This document shows, one piece after another, positions 1 through 8,954 of a DNA stretch of 64,000 nucleotides. A program made the position numbers and the translations under genes. Source of the stretch: SAR86 cluster bacterium AG-447-A08 (GTDB lineage Bacteria; Pseudomonadota; Gammaproteobacteria; Magnimaribacterales; Magnimaribacteraceae); contig QCQA01000001.1 of NCBI GenBank assembly GCA_003212335.1, positions 1 to 64,000 of the forward strand, written 5' to 3'. Each line of letters starts with the position of its first letter. The first letter of the stretch is position 1. Under the pieces are notes generated by a model that was not told the origin of the DNA, did not search any database, and saw nothing but the letters and a program-made list of their open reading frames with translations.

Positions 1-596
1 TTCATTTCTACCATTATCATAACGTAACCTGGAGACTGAACTATTTGGTAGTGATTATTGTAAAGCACATTCAGCATTGGAGGTCCGCCGCTAGAACCAA
101 AGCCAACAACACATCTTTCTCCTAAACTTCGTTCTTCAGGATGATCAGCTCTGGTAAACATTCTATAAATAGATGGTCCTTCAATAGCCCATCGAGTCAG
201 CCTTCTCGGCAACTTTCCACTCTCTGGATAAGTGATTATTGAGCTTCTATATTTGCCATTTAATTTAAAAAAGTCACTCCCTGGATCCATCCAAGCAACA
301 TTGTATCCGCCAACATCTCCACCAGATTCTGGTGTTTCTCCTTGTGCGTAAGGATTATCTAGGGTTTGGTTAAATTCTTCAGAAGATTGCCTTGCAGCCA
401 TAGCTTCATCGTCAGAAATCTCTAGGCTTTCAAAATAGTCGGGGCGTTCAAGAGTAGTCAAACTGGCATTAGTCCAAACCCCTTGAAGATTAGGATCTCC
501 AAACCAGGTTTCTTTCGTATATTCCTCTGAGCATATGCTCAAACTAATAGTAAAAATAAAAAAATGTATTATTTTATTTAGCACGCCATTCTCCAT
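1..596 (-). CDS. Conserved secreted protein of unknown function, partial (3' end outside window)
   Basis: An open frame runs from an ATG at 596 to the left edge without a stop, so the C-terminus is missing. The N-terminus has a hydrophobic stretch (IIHFFIFTISLSICS) that looks like a signal peptide or, with Cys at its end, a lipoprotein signal. The mature part starts with NLQGVWTN, the same 'GVW' opening as the next gene (PDLNGVWQ), so the two are probably distant paralogs in tandem. The ATG overlaps the upstream gene by 23 bp; a GTG at 584 would leave a cleaner signal peptide and is an alternative start. I do not know the function. Co-directional tandem placement suggests one transcript. Confidence 0.75.
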   Translation of the reverse strand, partial: MENGVLNKIIHFFIFTISLSICSEEYTKETWFGDPNLQGVWTNASLTTLERPDYFESLEISDDEAMAARQSSEEFNQTLDNPYAQGETPESGGDVGGYNVAWMDPGSDFFKLNGKYRSSIITYPESGKLPRRLTRWAIEGPSIYRMFTRADHPEERSLGERCVVGFGSSGGPPMLNVLYNNHYQIVQSPGYVMIMVEM

Positions 597-1392
597 ACAG
601 AAGCTCTTCTACGAACTCAACGCATTTAAACTGCTGTAGTTGAGCATCTTGACCTGCTTTTTTATAAAGATTCATCTTGATAGTCCATGGTCGGGTATAA
701 GTTTCTTCATCTTCTAAAGTTGCTTCATATTCCATGACATGATCATTAACTAGGGTATATTTTTCAGTAACATTTAATTTGTCTGAATGAAAATTTCCTG
801 ACCTATCTAACCATGTTTGCCCATTAAAGCCATTGGTTTTAATAATAAAAGAATTATCTTCCCAATAGCCCCATGACTGACCCATCCAAGAATCTACTGG
901 AGCTTCTCCTGGATCTTGCAATAAGATATTTCTTGTTGCACCAGCATATTCATAAGCAAAAAAAACAGCCTCAGCACTTTGAAAGATTTGGAAAGCATAT
1001 GGCATATAAGTCGCTCTTGGCACACCAGGCAGATAGCACTTTATCTCTGGATCTCTATTTAGCCAGTCCTCCTTATTTTTATTTCTTATCTTAAGCGCGC
1101 TTTTCTTATAAGGAATCTTGCCTCCCTCAACTACACTTAGCCCTGCAGGGACCGAGCCAACTGCTCCTAAAGCAAGAATATCAGGATGTGGTAACGGGAC
1201 TACAGGCCCTTCGACAAGTTGCATTGCGGCAGATGCTGAATGTGCCTCCAAATTATAATTAGCCCTATTCATGACTTGCCACACTCCATTGAGATCGGGC
1301 TTACCATTGGGTCCAACTGATATGTCTGAAAACACAGAGTTAGGGACAATTGCCAAGAAAAATATAATTATAAGTAATCTAAGATTGAACAA
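574..1392 (-). CDS. Conserved secreted protein of unknown function
   Basis: This 272-residue protein has a clear signal peptide (LLIIIFFLAIVPNSVFS, cleavage near residue 22) and a mature start with DLNGVWQVMNRANYNLEAHSA. That kind of opening is common in uncharacterised exported proteins of marine and environmental proteobacteria. No catalytic motif is recognisable. A strong Shine-Dalgarno sequence, GGGGAGG, lies about 8 bases before the ATG, which supports the start. It is the first gene of a probable operon with the partial gene at 1-596, whose start overlaps its stop. The 154 bp separating it from the divergent gene at 1547 must hold both promoters. Confidence 0.85.
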   Translation of the reverse strand: MFNLRLLIIIFFLAIVPNSVFSDISVGPNGKPDLNGVWQVMNRANYNLEAHSASAAMQLVEGPVVPLPHPDILALGAVGSVPAGLSVVEGGKIPYKKSALKIRNKNKEDWLNRDPEIKCYLPGVPRATYMPYAFQIFQSAEAVFFAYEYAGATRNILLQDPGEAPVDSWMGQSWGYWEDNSFIIKTNGFNGQTWLDRSGNFHSDKLNVTEKYTLVNDHVMEYEATLEDEETYTRPWTIKMNLYKKAGQDAQLQQFKCVEFVEELLYGEWRAK

Positions 1393-1546
1393 AATTAACC
1401 TCCCCTTTTAATAATAATAACCAATAAAATATTTTCATCAAAAAAAATGACTAGTTTATCCAGCTAAATAAATACGTATAAAAAGCCATAAGATTAGTCA
1501 GATGATGTAATGTAGAATAACGAGCTTTATAACCTAAGGAGAAAAA

Positions 1547-2716
1547 ATGTCTGAAAGAGAGTTTGACGTAATTGTTTTTGGAGCAAGTGGGTACACAGGA
1601 AAGCTCGTTGCAGAGTATATGGGCAAAGAATATGGTAATGATAAATCAATAAGGTGGGCAATTGCGGGAAGGAATAAAGATAAACTATCTTCTGTAAAAA
1701 AAGATCTTAATCTCAATGAAAGGGTTTCTATTATTGAAGTAGATAGCACAAATAAAGACTCTCTAGATTCAATGACAAGTTCAGCTAAATGTATATTAAC
1801 TACTGTAGGTCCATATCAACTCTATGGATCAAGTTTAGTACAGTCTTGCTCTGAAAATGGAACAGACTATGTTGATCTAACTGGTGAACCTGGCTGGATG
1901 TATGAAATGATTAATGCTCATCAAGATACTGCAAAAAAATCCGGAGCAAGAATAGTATTTTCATGTGGGTTTGATAGCATTCCATTCGACTTAGGAGTCT
2001 ATTTTGTTCAGCAAGCGGCGCAAGAAAAATACGGAAAACCTGCGAAACATGTACGCGGTAGGGTAAAAGCCATGAATGGGGAGTTTTCAGGAGGTACCAT
2101 TGCTTCTCTTGGAGCTACCATGGCAACCCTCAAAGAGAAACCTGAATTAATACAAGTATTATCTAATCCTTTTTCTTTAACGGAAGGTTTTGAGGGACCA
2201 GCACAATTAGATGATTCAAAAGTACTATTAGATGAGAAACTCAATATGTGGGTAACTCCTTTTGTTATGGCTCCAATCAATACAAAGAATATTCATAGAT
2301 CAAATGCCCTTCTGGGACACGCATATGGTGAAGATTTCTGTTACGACGAAATGATGATTGCCGGCGAGGGTGAAGAAGGAAAACAAATCGCTGATGCTAT
2401 GAATTCTTCAAACCCAATGGGTGGAGACAATTTACCACAACCAGGAGAAGGTCCTAGCAAAGAATCTAGAGAACAAGGAAGTTATGACGTACTTTTCTTT
2501 GCTGATTTTGATGAAGGTTCAATTGAAGCAAGGGTTACTGGAGACATGGATCCAGGATATGGTTCAACTTCGAAAATGATTGCTGAAAGTGCTTTATGCC
2601 TTGTTCAAGACTGTGAAGATCTTTCCGGAGGTATGTATACACCAGCTCCTGCAATGGGTGATAAGTTGATAAAAAGACTAACTAAAAATGCTGGCCTTAC
2701 TTTCGATATATTATAA
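1547..2716 (+). CDS. Saccharopine dehydrogenase-like / trans-acting enoyl reductase family oxidoreductase
   Basis: This 389-residue protein begins with a Rossmann NAD(P)-binding motif (VIVFGASGYTGKLVAEY, residues ~8-24) followed by AGRNKDKL, as in the saccharopine dehydrogenase NADP-binding family. Further conserved stretches are TTVGPYQLYG, YVDLTGEPGW and SCGFDSIPFDLG. The family includes the mycobacterial trans-acting enoyl reductase that acts on polyketide lipids. True saccharopine dehydrogenases are a different branch, so a lipid or ketone substrate is more likely than lysine. AAGGAG lies 6 bases before the ATG. It stands alone, divergent from the secreted-protein pair. The family is clear, the substrate unknown. 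Confidence 0.85.
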   Translation: MSEREFDVIVFGASGYTGKLVAEYMGKEYGNDKSIRWAIAGRNKDKLSSVKKDLNLNERVSIIEVDSTNKDSLDSMTSSAKCILTTVGPYQLYGSSLVQSCSENGTDYVDLTGEPGWMYEMINAHQDTAKKSGARIVFSCGFDSIPFDLGVYFVQQAAQEKYGKPAKHVRGRVKAMNGEFSGGTIASLGATMATLKEKPELIQVLSNPFSLTEGFEGPAQLDDSKVLLDEKLNMWVTPFVMAPINTKNIHRSNALLGHAYGEDFCYDEMMIAGEGEEGKQIADAMNSSNPMGGDNLPQPGEGPSKESREQGSYDVLFFADFDEGSIEARVTGDMDPGYGSTSKMIAESALCLVQDCEDLSGGMYTPAPAMGDKLIKRLTKNAGLTFDIL

Positions 2717-2747
2717 ATATAACTTATAGTATAAAATAAATTTAGTG

Positions 2748-2753
2748 TATAAT
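2748..2753 (+). promoter_or_regulatory. -10 box (TATAAT) placed for a leaderless cupredoxin mRNA
   Basis: A perfect TATAAT ends 6 bases before the ATG at 2760, so transcription would begin at or within a base or two of the start codon. No convincing -35 hexamer is seen 17 bp upstream. Confidence 0.55.
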
Positions 2754-2759
2754 GCAGGT

Positions 2760-3197
2760 ATGACAAAACTTGCATATACACTTATTCTGATTCTCTTTTC
2801 TTTTCACACCTTCTCTGAAGCGTATGTTGTCAAAATGTTGAATGCTGGAAAAGAAGGAATGATGGTTTTTGAGCCTGCTGTCCTCACTGTCAAAAAGGGA
2901 GATACAGTTAAATTTGTTGCGACCGATGTTTCCCATAATTCCTCATCAGTTGACGGCATGATCCCTGCAGGAGCAACCCCTTGGGCCGGAGCTCTTAGTC
3001 AAGATATTGAAGTGACTCTTACTGAAGAAGGTGTTTATGTTTATCAGTGTACACCTCATAACATGATGGCCATGGTAGGTGTCATAAAAGTTGAATCAAG
3101 CGCCAATCTTGAACAAGTTAAACAACAAGCCCAGTCATACAAAAAAACATTTTTAATGAATCAAGAAAGACTAGACAACTATCTATCCGAAATATAA
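2760..3197 (+). CDS. Pseudoazurin/plastocyanin-type blue copper protein
   Basis: This is a small periplasmic electron carrier of the cupredoxin family. A signal peptide (LAYTLILILFSFHTFSEA) is followed by a beta-sandwich domain with KKGDTVKFVATDVSHNSSS. The type-1 copper ligands are the His of DVSHN and the Cys, His and Met of YQCTPHNMMAM, the pseudoazurin spacing. After the domain comes a helical, Gln/Lys-rich tail of about 40 residues (EQVKQQAQSYKKTFLMNQE) that ordinary pseudoazurin lacks. I chose ATG 2760; an in-frame GTG at 2745 overlaps the -10 box and is unlikely. A small membrane protein follows 6 bp after the stop and could be its partner. Confidence 0.88.
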   Translation: MTKLAYTLILILFSFHTFSEAYVVKMLNAGKEGMMVFEPAVLTVKKGDTVKFVATDVSHNSSSVDGMIPAGATPWAGALSQDIEVTLTEEGVYVYQCTPHNMMAMVGVIKVESSANLEQVKQQAQSYKKTFLMNQERLDNYLSEI

Positions 3198-3203
3198 AAA
3201 ATT

Positions 3204-3392
3204 ATGAAATTACAAATCGTAAAAGATCAAGCTGATGAGAATACTTTCCAAGAATGGAGAGAAGAAGATTACATGAATAAGATGGATTTTAATCCTTTGG
3301 TCATGTTCGTCGTTATACCTACAATAGTGCAAGCAGGCTGCTTGATCTTTATGGGCGGCGCAATGCTTCTAAATACAGCAATATTTGCTTAA
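3204..3392 (+). CDS. Small membrane protein, unknown
   Basis: A 62-residue protein with a charged N-terminal half (DQADENTFQEWREEDYMNKM) and one hydrophobic segment (FNPLVMFVVIPTIVQAGCLIF, split by a Pro). It begins 6 bp after the cupredoxin stop without an obvious ribosome binding site, so translation would be coupled to that gene. It may anchor or receive electrons from the cupredoxin; that is inference from position only. No family is recognised. Confidence 0.5.
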   Translation: MKLQIVKDQADENTFQEWREEDYMNKMDFNPLVMFVVIPTIVQAGCLIFMGGAMLLNTAIFA

Positions 3393-3395
3393 AAT

Positions 3396-5000
3396 TTAAT
3401 TTACTTTATCAAATATAAAGCCTTTGTAATCTTCAGAGACTACCTCTTCTAAGAGCTCTGTATAAACCGGCACTCCGATAAATGGTAAAAAAGCCTTCGC
3501 TTTGTTATCAATATTCGAGCCGTTGTACCAAGACTTGGTATCAGTAAAGATAGTCGTATCGGCTATTTCATTAACAAGTAACATCCACTCATCTTCAGCT
3601 GTTTGTGAAGATTCAATAACGCTTTTATCATTATTTACCATCCATTGAATGCAGTCAGTTATCCAATTCACGTGTTGTTCTATGGAAGGCATCATATTTG
3701 ATAAAACTGAAGGGCTTCCCGGCCCTGTTACAGTGAAAAGGTTAGGAAAGTTTGATATTCCTATTCCTAAATATGACTTCGCCCCACTCTGCCATTGATC
3801 CTTTAGCTTCACTCCTCCCCTTCCAGATATATCTATACTTGTGAGAGCTCCTGTCATCGCGTCGAATCCAGTAGCCAGAATAAGAGTATCAATTTCGTAT
3901 CTTTTATCAGCCTCTAAAGCGTCAGCAGCAATTTCTTTAATTGGACTTTGCTTCAAATCAATTAAATGGACATTGGGTTTGTTAAAAGTCTCAAAATATC
4001 CTGTGTCTACACAGAGTCTCTTACCTCCAATATGATAGTCAGGAGTAAGGAGAGAGGCAGTTACTGGATCTTTTACAATTTCTTTAATTTTGTCTCTTAC
4101 AAAATTAGCTGCCACTGCATTAGCATCCTTATCCATTGCAATATCGGCGTATCCACCAAAAAATCCCAATCCAGCACTTTGCCAGTTTTCTTCTAGTTGT
4201 CGATTAACTTCATCTATGTCTGTTTCGGAGACGAGTGCTTCATCAGAAATCGCAGCTATGCCAAAACCATTTAAAGAATTTTCTTTTCTAAAATCAGAAT
4301 ATCTAGATTTAACTTCTTGCTCAACAATCTTATCCATGGGCCCATTGTTCGATGGAATTGAGTAATTTGGTGTTCTTTGAAAAACATAAAGTTCATCTGC
4401 TTGATCAGCTATCAATGGGATTGATTGGATTGCAGAAGAACCTGTTCCTATAATCGCAACTTTCTTTCCCGAAAAATTTTGTTCCTCTTGAGGCCATGTG
4501 GACGTTTGAAGTATTTGACCTTCAAAATTCTCTAAACCTTGAAAATCAGGTTTGTTGGGAACAGAGAGACATCCCGTTGCAAATATGCAAAATTTCGCAC
4601 TATATTGTCCTTTTGATGTATTTATGTTCCATTTTGAAGCAGACTCATCAAACACTGCACTTACAACCTCTTCTTCAAAGTTGATGCCGTCTCTAAGCTC
4701 ATATTTATCGGCCACGTGATTTATGTACTCCAGTATTTCAGGTTGAGCTGAGTATTTCTCAGACCAATTCCATTCTTGTTGGAGATCTTCATCGAACTGA
4801 TATGAATACTCTAATGAAGGAATGTCGCATCTAGCACCTGGATATCTATTCCAATGCCATGTTCCTCCTACTTGATCAGCTTTTTCAATAATTACAGCAG
4901 TCAGTCCAAGCTGCCTTAATTTAAGAAGTTGGTACAAGCCAGCAAGACCGGCTCCAACAATTACCACATCAAATTCCTGTGTCTGTTTTTCGTGACTCAT
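3396..5000 (-). CDS. Flavin-containing (Baeyer-Villiger-type) monooxygenase
   Basis: A class B flavoprotein monooxygenase of 534 residues that would use FAD and NADPH to oxygenate ketones or related compounds. The FAD Rossmann motif is GAGLAGL (residues ~16-22), then GGTWHWNRYPGARCD, typical of cyclohexanone/phenylacetone monooxygenases, and a second nucleotide-binding motif GTGSSA (~185-190). The Baeyer-Villiger fingerprint FxGxxxHxxxWP is present at 159-170 as FEGQILQTSTWP, with Gln replacing the His. ATLILATGFDAMTG-like sequence occurs near the C-terminus (LILATGFDAMTG). I chose ATG 5000 because GGAGAAGG lies just upstream; the frame can extend to a GTG at 5015. It is a single gene, convergent with the cupredoxin unit. 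The substrate is unknown. Confidence 0.88.
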   Translation of the reverse strand: MSHEKQTQEFDVVIVGAGLAGLYQLLKLRQLGLTAVIIEKADQVGGTWHWNRYPGARCDIPSLEYSYQFDEDLQQEWNWSEKYSAQPEILEYINHVADKYELRDGINFEEEVVSAVFDESASKWNINTSKGQYSAKFCIFATGCLSVPNKPDFQGLENFEGQILQTSTWPQEEQNFSGKKVAIIGTGSSAIQSIPLIADQADELYVFQRTPNYSIPSNNGPMDKIVEQEVKSRYSDFRKENSLNGFGIAAISDEALVSETDIDEVNRQLEENWQSAGLGFFGGYADIAMDKDANAVAANFVRDKIKEIVKDPVTASLLTPDYHIGGKRLCVDTGYFETFNKPNVHLIDLKQSPIKEIAADALEADKRYEIDTLILATGFDAMTGALTSIDISGRGGVKLKDQWQSGAKSYLGIGISNFPNLFTVTGPGSPSVLSNMMPSIEQHVNWITDCIQWMVNNDKSVIESSQTAEDEWMLLVNEIADTTIFTDTKSWYNGSNIDNKAKAFLPFIGVPVYTELLEEVVSEDYKGFIFDKVN

Positions 5001-5086
5001 ATTTACCTTCTCCACTCGTTCAATAAAGTATATATAAACTTTTAAAGATTTTTAATATGAACTGAAATTTTTATTTTGGTGATCTT

Positions 5087-5275
5087 TTACAATTTTCTGT
5101 AGGGAAAATTTTCGTTAGATGATATTGCTTCAGACCTCAATACTAAGTAATAGGCAAAAACAATTTGATCCAAGCCCTTTGATTTTATTTTGGCTTCTTC
5201 CATTAAAGTACTATCAATTATATTTTGCTCTAGCTCATCTATAACTTTGCCTAAATGAAATCTATTAGCTTGCAT
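5087..5275 (-). CDS. Possible small hypothetical protein
   Basis: A 62-residue frame (starts MQANRFHLGKVIDELEQN) of helical, mixed-charge composition fills most of the gap between the monooxygenase and the carboxylase operon. No ribosome binding site or family is seen. Its amino-acid composition looks protein-like rather than random, but it may be spurious. Confidence 0.3.
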   Translation of the reverse strand: MQANRFHLGKVIDELEQNIIDSTLMEEAKIKSKGLDQIVFAYYLVLRSEAISSNENFPYRKL

Positions 5276-5361
5276 AAGTAATTAAAAAAATATCCTTTTT
5301 TTACTCACTCTCAGTTGGTAATATCTTGAAACTGATTTTGAATTAATCAACAAAAGAGCAT

Positions 5362-5367
5362 TATACA
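5362..5367 (+). promoter_or_regulatory. -10 box (TATACA) of the acyl-CoA carboxylase operon
   Basis: TATACA ends 8 bases before the ATG at 5376, so the expected transcript start falls at the start codon and the operon mRNA would be leaderless. There is no Shine-Dalgarno sequence before this ATG, which agrees. Confidence 0.45.
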
Positions 5368-5375
5368 ATTTACTT

Positions 5376-7031
5376 ATGAAAAATACCCTATTAGCCCCGC
5401 CCTTAGAAACTAATATAGACACTAAGTCAGAAGAATTTAATCAGTATAAAGAAGCAATGTTAGAGAAATTGGATGGCATTGAAGACTTGCTTGATTTTGT
5501 TGAACTTGGGGGTGGCATGCACCATCACGAAAGACTTGCCGCTAGAGGTAAAATGTCAGTTCGTGACAGGATAGCAAACTTTCTGGACCCTGATACACCT
5601 TTCCTAGAAATAAGCTCCCTAGCTGCTTATGCTTCTGATTATCCTGTAGGCGGTGGTGCAGTTGCAGGAATTGGTATAGTTGCAGGGACAGAAGTTGTAA
5701 TTTTTGCTAACGATCCTACTGTTCTTGCAGGAGCAATGCATGCTTATTCTGGAAAAAAATGGACGAGAGCAATGGAAATATCTCGAGTGAATAAAATTCC
5801 CTACGTTCAATTTGTAGAATCAGCTGGAGGGGATCTGAGAATGGGTGGTGGAAAAGGCAAAGGTAGTTCTCGAGGTCAAATTCTAGGTGCTGGTCATTTT
5901 GCGGAATCTGGAAGAACTTTTTATGACGTTACCGAGTTATCTAAATTAAGAATACCAACTATCTCGATAGTTTTTGGATCTTCCACAGCTGGGGGTGCTT
6001 ACCAACCAGGTATGTCTGACTACAATATATTCATAAAAAAACAGTCCAAGGTTTTTCTTGGTGGTCCTCCGTTGGTGAAAATGGCTACCGGCGAAGAATC
6101 AGATGATGAAACTCTTGGCGGTGGTCAAATGCATGCTGAAGTTTCTGGACTTGCTGATTATCTTGCAGAAGATGAAATGGATGCATTAAGAATAGGACGA
6201 GAAGTTGTTTCACATCTGAATTGGAGAAAAGAAGGAAAAGAACCAAAACTTAAACCAGATGAACCAGTTCTAAATCCTGATGACTTATTAGGTCTAGTTG
6301 ATCCTGATTTAAAAAGACCTTTTGATGTTAGAGAAGTTATTGGAAGAATATCTGATGGATCAAGGTTTGAAGAGTTTAAACCGCTTTTTGGTCCAACAAT
6401 AGTTTGCGGTTTTGCATCTATCCATGGTTATACAGTAGGTATTTTAGGAAACAATGGACCAATATTCCCAGATACTGCATCTAAAGGAGCCCATTTTGTT
6501 CAACTATGTAACCAAATAGATATACCAATTATATTTCTTCAAAACATTACTGGTTTCGTAGTAGGTAAAGATTATGAGAGAGCGGGACAAATCAAAAGAG
6601 GTGCTCAATTTTTAAACTCAGTTTCTAACTCTACAGTTCCTCATTTAACGGTGATATTAGGTGCAAGCTACGGTGCAGGAACCTATGCAATGTCTGGTAG
6701 AGCTTTTGATAATAAATTTACTTTCTTATGGCCAACTGCAAAAGTTGCTGTGATGGGACCACAACAAATTGCCGGCGTAATGTCTATAGTTCGGAGGGCT
6801 AGAGCAGCGCGTACCGGAGAAAAATTTGATGAAAAGGAAGATGCCAAAATGGTTGCTTTTGCCGAAAAGGCTCAAGAAGAAGGTTCTTTAGCATTAAGGG
6901 CTACGGGGGCAATAAGTGATGATGGCATCATAGACCCAAGAGATACACGTACAGTGTTAGGAATGTGTCTCTCTTTGGTTAATGGAAGAAATATCGAAGG
7001 TGCACCTGGATATGGAGTATACAGACTATGA
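5376..7031 (+). CDS. Acyl-CoA carboxylase, carboxyltransferase (beta) subunit
   Basis: The subunit moves CO2 from carboxybiotin to an acyl-CoA. The 551 residues have the two-crotonase-fold layout of methylcrotonyl/geranyl-CoA carboxylase beta chains: GGGMHHHERLAARGKMSVRDR in the N-terminal half, FGSSTAGGAYQPGMSDY, and the C-terminal GASYGAGTYAMSGRAFDN with WPTAKVAVMGPQQIAGV. It opens a tight operon with the biotin subunit (4-bp ATGA overlap), an AtuA-like protein and an enoyl-CoA hydratase, the gene set seen in acyclic-terpene (Atu) catabolism and loosely in leucine (Liu) catabolism. The presence of AtuA favours a geranyl-CoA-like or other branched unsaturated acyl-CoA, but methylcrotonyl-CoA cannot be excluded. 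Confidence 0.9.
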   Translation: MKNTLLAPPLETNIDTKSEEFNQYKEAMLEKLDGIEDLLDFVELGGGMHHHERLAARGKMSVRDRIANFLDPDTPFLEISSLAAYASDYPVGGGAVAGIGIVAGTEVVIFANDPTVLAGAMHAYSGKKWTRAMEISRVNKIPYVQFVESAGGDLRMGGGKGKGSSRGQILGAGHFAESGRTFYDVTELSKLRIPTISIVFGSSTAGGAYQPGMSDYNIFIKKQSKVFLGGPPLVKMATGEESDDETLGGGQMHAEVSGLADYLAEDEMDALRIGREVVSHLNWRKEGKEPKLKPDEPVLNPDDLLGLVDPDLKRPFDVREVIGRISDGSRFEEFKPLFGPTIVCGFASIHGYTVGILGNNGPIFPDTASKGAHFVQLCNQIDIPIIFLQNITGFVVGKDYERAGQIKRGAQFLNSVSNSTVPHLTVILGASYGAGTYAMSGRAFDNKFTFLWPTAKVAVMGPQQIAGVMSIVRRARAARTGEKFDEKEDAKMVAFAEKAQEEGSLALRATGAISDDGIIDPRDTRTVLGMCLSLVNGRNIEGAPGYGVYRL

Positions 7032-8950
7032 CTTTTCATAAATTATTGATCGCCAATAGAGGTGAAATAGCTTGCAGAATTATCAAAACTGCTCATGAAA
7101 TGGGAATTTCTTGCGTGGCAGTATATACAGAAGCAGACTCTAATTCTCCATTTGTAAGAATGGCTGATCAAGCTGTAAAGCTCAGTGATACCTACTTGAA
7201 TGGTAAAGAAATAATTGAAGCGGCAAAACATACCGGAGCACAGGCTATTCATCCTGGTTATGGGTTTTTGTCGGAAAATGCAAAGTTCTCTAGAGATGTT
7301 CAAAAAGAAGGTTTAATTTGGGTTGGGCCTAGTTCAAGAGTAATAACTTCGATGGGCGATAAATTGAAAGCGAAGGATATTGCTGAAAAAGCTGGTGTCC
7401 CCACCCTGCCAATGACTACTGATCCAAAGAAAGCTAATACAATCGGGTATCCAATACTTATAAAGGCAGCAGCAGGTGGTGGTGGCAAAGGCATGAGAAT
7501 AGTCGAAGATAAAAAAGACCTCAAAGAAGCTATTGCTGGTGCTCAAAGAGAAGCCCTAACTGGATTCGGTGATGACAGAGTATTCATTGAAAGATATGTT
7601 GCCTCATCAAGACATATTGAAATACAAATCTTAGGAGATTCTCACGGCAATGTTGTCCACTTAGGTGAAAGAGAATGCTCTATTCAAAGAAGACACCAAA
7701 AGATTATCGAAGAATCTCCTTCACCAAGAGTTGACTCAGAAATGAGAGCAACGATGGGCGAAGCTGCAATAAAACTTGCTAAGAAACTCAAATATGAATC
7801 TGCCGGTACAGTGGAATTCTTGGTAGATGATAAAACCGGGGAGTTTTGGTTTCTAGAAGTTAACACAAGGCTACAAGTTGAACATCCTGTAACTGAAGAA
7901 GTCACTGGTAAAGACTTGGTTTACGAACAGCTACGAATAGCTAGAGGTGAAGAACTTGGCTATTCGCAAGAAGATATCAGTTGGGAAGGTTCTTCAATTG
8001 AAGCAAGACTATATGCTGAAGACCCGTCAAAAGATTTTTTACCAGCTACAGGTACATTAATAGCTTACGAAAATGATACTAATATCGATGCCAGATGGGA
8101 TACAGGAATAGAACAAGGATCTGTTGTTGGAACTGACTTTGATCCAATGCTTGCTAAAGTAATTACTAAAGGCAAAACAAGAATAGATGCAGCAAATAAA
8201 CTTGCACTTGCTCTAGAAACTATGCATATTGGGGGTGTTACCACTAATAGAGATTTCCTAGTGGCTTCTCTAAGAACAAAAGATTTTTTAGATGGAAAGA
8301 CAACTTCAGATTTTATTGAAAAAACGAACCCTCAAAGAGCAGTAATTCTGGAAGGGTCAAGGTTAGAGAATGCATTGTCCGCAGCAGCATTATGGATCCA
8401 GGGACAAAATAGAGAAAGTGCAAATATTTTGAAAGATATACCCACTGGCTGGAGAAACTCTCGTCTTCCAAGACAAAAAATAAATTTTAGATACTTAGAA
8501 AAAGATCTAGAGGTTACCTATAAAGCTAATCGAGATGGTTCTTTTGATGTAAATGATGGAACGGTTGCTCGAGTTATTAAGTGGACTTCCTCAGGAATTG
8601 ATATTGAAGTTAATAACTCAAGATTCTTTTCTAAAGTTACAAGAGACAGTGACAATGTTGTTGTGCATGGTCCTTGGGGAGATGCTCTTTTCAAGATATT
8701 ACCTAGATTCACATTACCAGGCTCTGAAGCACAAGCAGGTGGATTAATTGCACCCATGCCAGGTAAGGTTGTTGATTTAAAAGTCAAAACAGGCTCTAAA
8801 GTGAAAAAAGGAGATACTTTGGTAATTCTTGAGGCAATGAAGATGGAACACCAAGTAAAAGCTCCAGAAGACGGAAAAATTACGAAAGTATTAATTAAAA
8901 AAGATGATCAATTAGAGAATGGTGCTCTACTGATGGTTCTAGATAATTAG
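7028..8950 (+). CDS. Acyl-CoA carboxylase, biotin carboxylase/biotin carrier (alpha) subunit
   Basis: This subunit carboxylates its own biotin with ATP and bicarbonate and feeds the beta subunit encoded just upstream. Domains in order: biotin carboxylase N-terminal domain (KLLIANRGEIACRI), ATP-grasp domain with the glycine-rich loop AAAGGGGKGMRIV and ERECSIQRRHQKIIEE, biotin carboxylase C-terminal domain (SIEARLYAEDP), then a linker and a C-terminal biotinyl domain with the biotin-accepting Lys in EAMKMEH (near residue 602). At 640 residues it has the usual length for MccA/AtuF-type subunits. Its ATG overlaps the stop of the beta-subunit gene, implying coupled translation. Confidence 0.95.
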   Translation: MTFHKLLIANRGEIACRIIKTAHEMGISCVAVYTEADSNSPFVRMADQAVKLSDTYLNGKEIIEAAKHTGAQAIHPGYGFLSENAKFSRDVQKEGLIWVGPSSRVITSMGDKLKAKDIAEKAGVPTLPMTTDPKKANTIGYPILIKAAAGGGGKGMRIVEDKKDLKEAIAGAQREALTGFGDDRVFIERYVASSRHIEIQILGDSHGNVVHLGERECSIQRRHQKIIEESPSPRVDSEMRATMGEAAIKLAKKLKYESAGTVEFLVDDKTGEFWFLEVNTRLQVEHPVTEEVTGKDLVYEQLRIARGEELGYSQEDISWEGSSIEARLYAEDPSKDFLPATGTLIAYENDTNIDARWDTGIEQGSVVGTDFDPMLAKVITKGKTRIDAANKLALALETMHIGGVTTNRDFLVASLRTKDFLDGKTTSDFIEKTNPQRAVILEGSRLENALSAAALWIQGQNRESANILKDIPTGWRNSRLPRQKINFRYLEKDLEVTYKANRDGSFDVNDGTVARVIKWTSSGIDIEVNNSRFFSKVTRDSDNVVVHGPWGDALFKILPRFTLPGSEAQAGGLIAPMPGKVVDLKVKTGSKVKKGDTLVILEAMKMEHQVKAPEDGKITKVLIKKDDQLENGALLMVLDN

Positions 8951-8954
8951 AAAT

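Noticed and set aside
7043-7303. Minus-strand frames inside the carboxylase genes (also at 7300-7524, 7684-7905, 8518-8787)
   Set aside because: They lie opposite strongly conserved coding sequence and have Cys/Ser/Phe-rich composition typical of antisense shadows.
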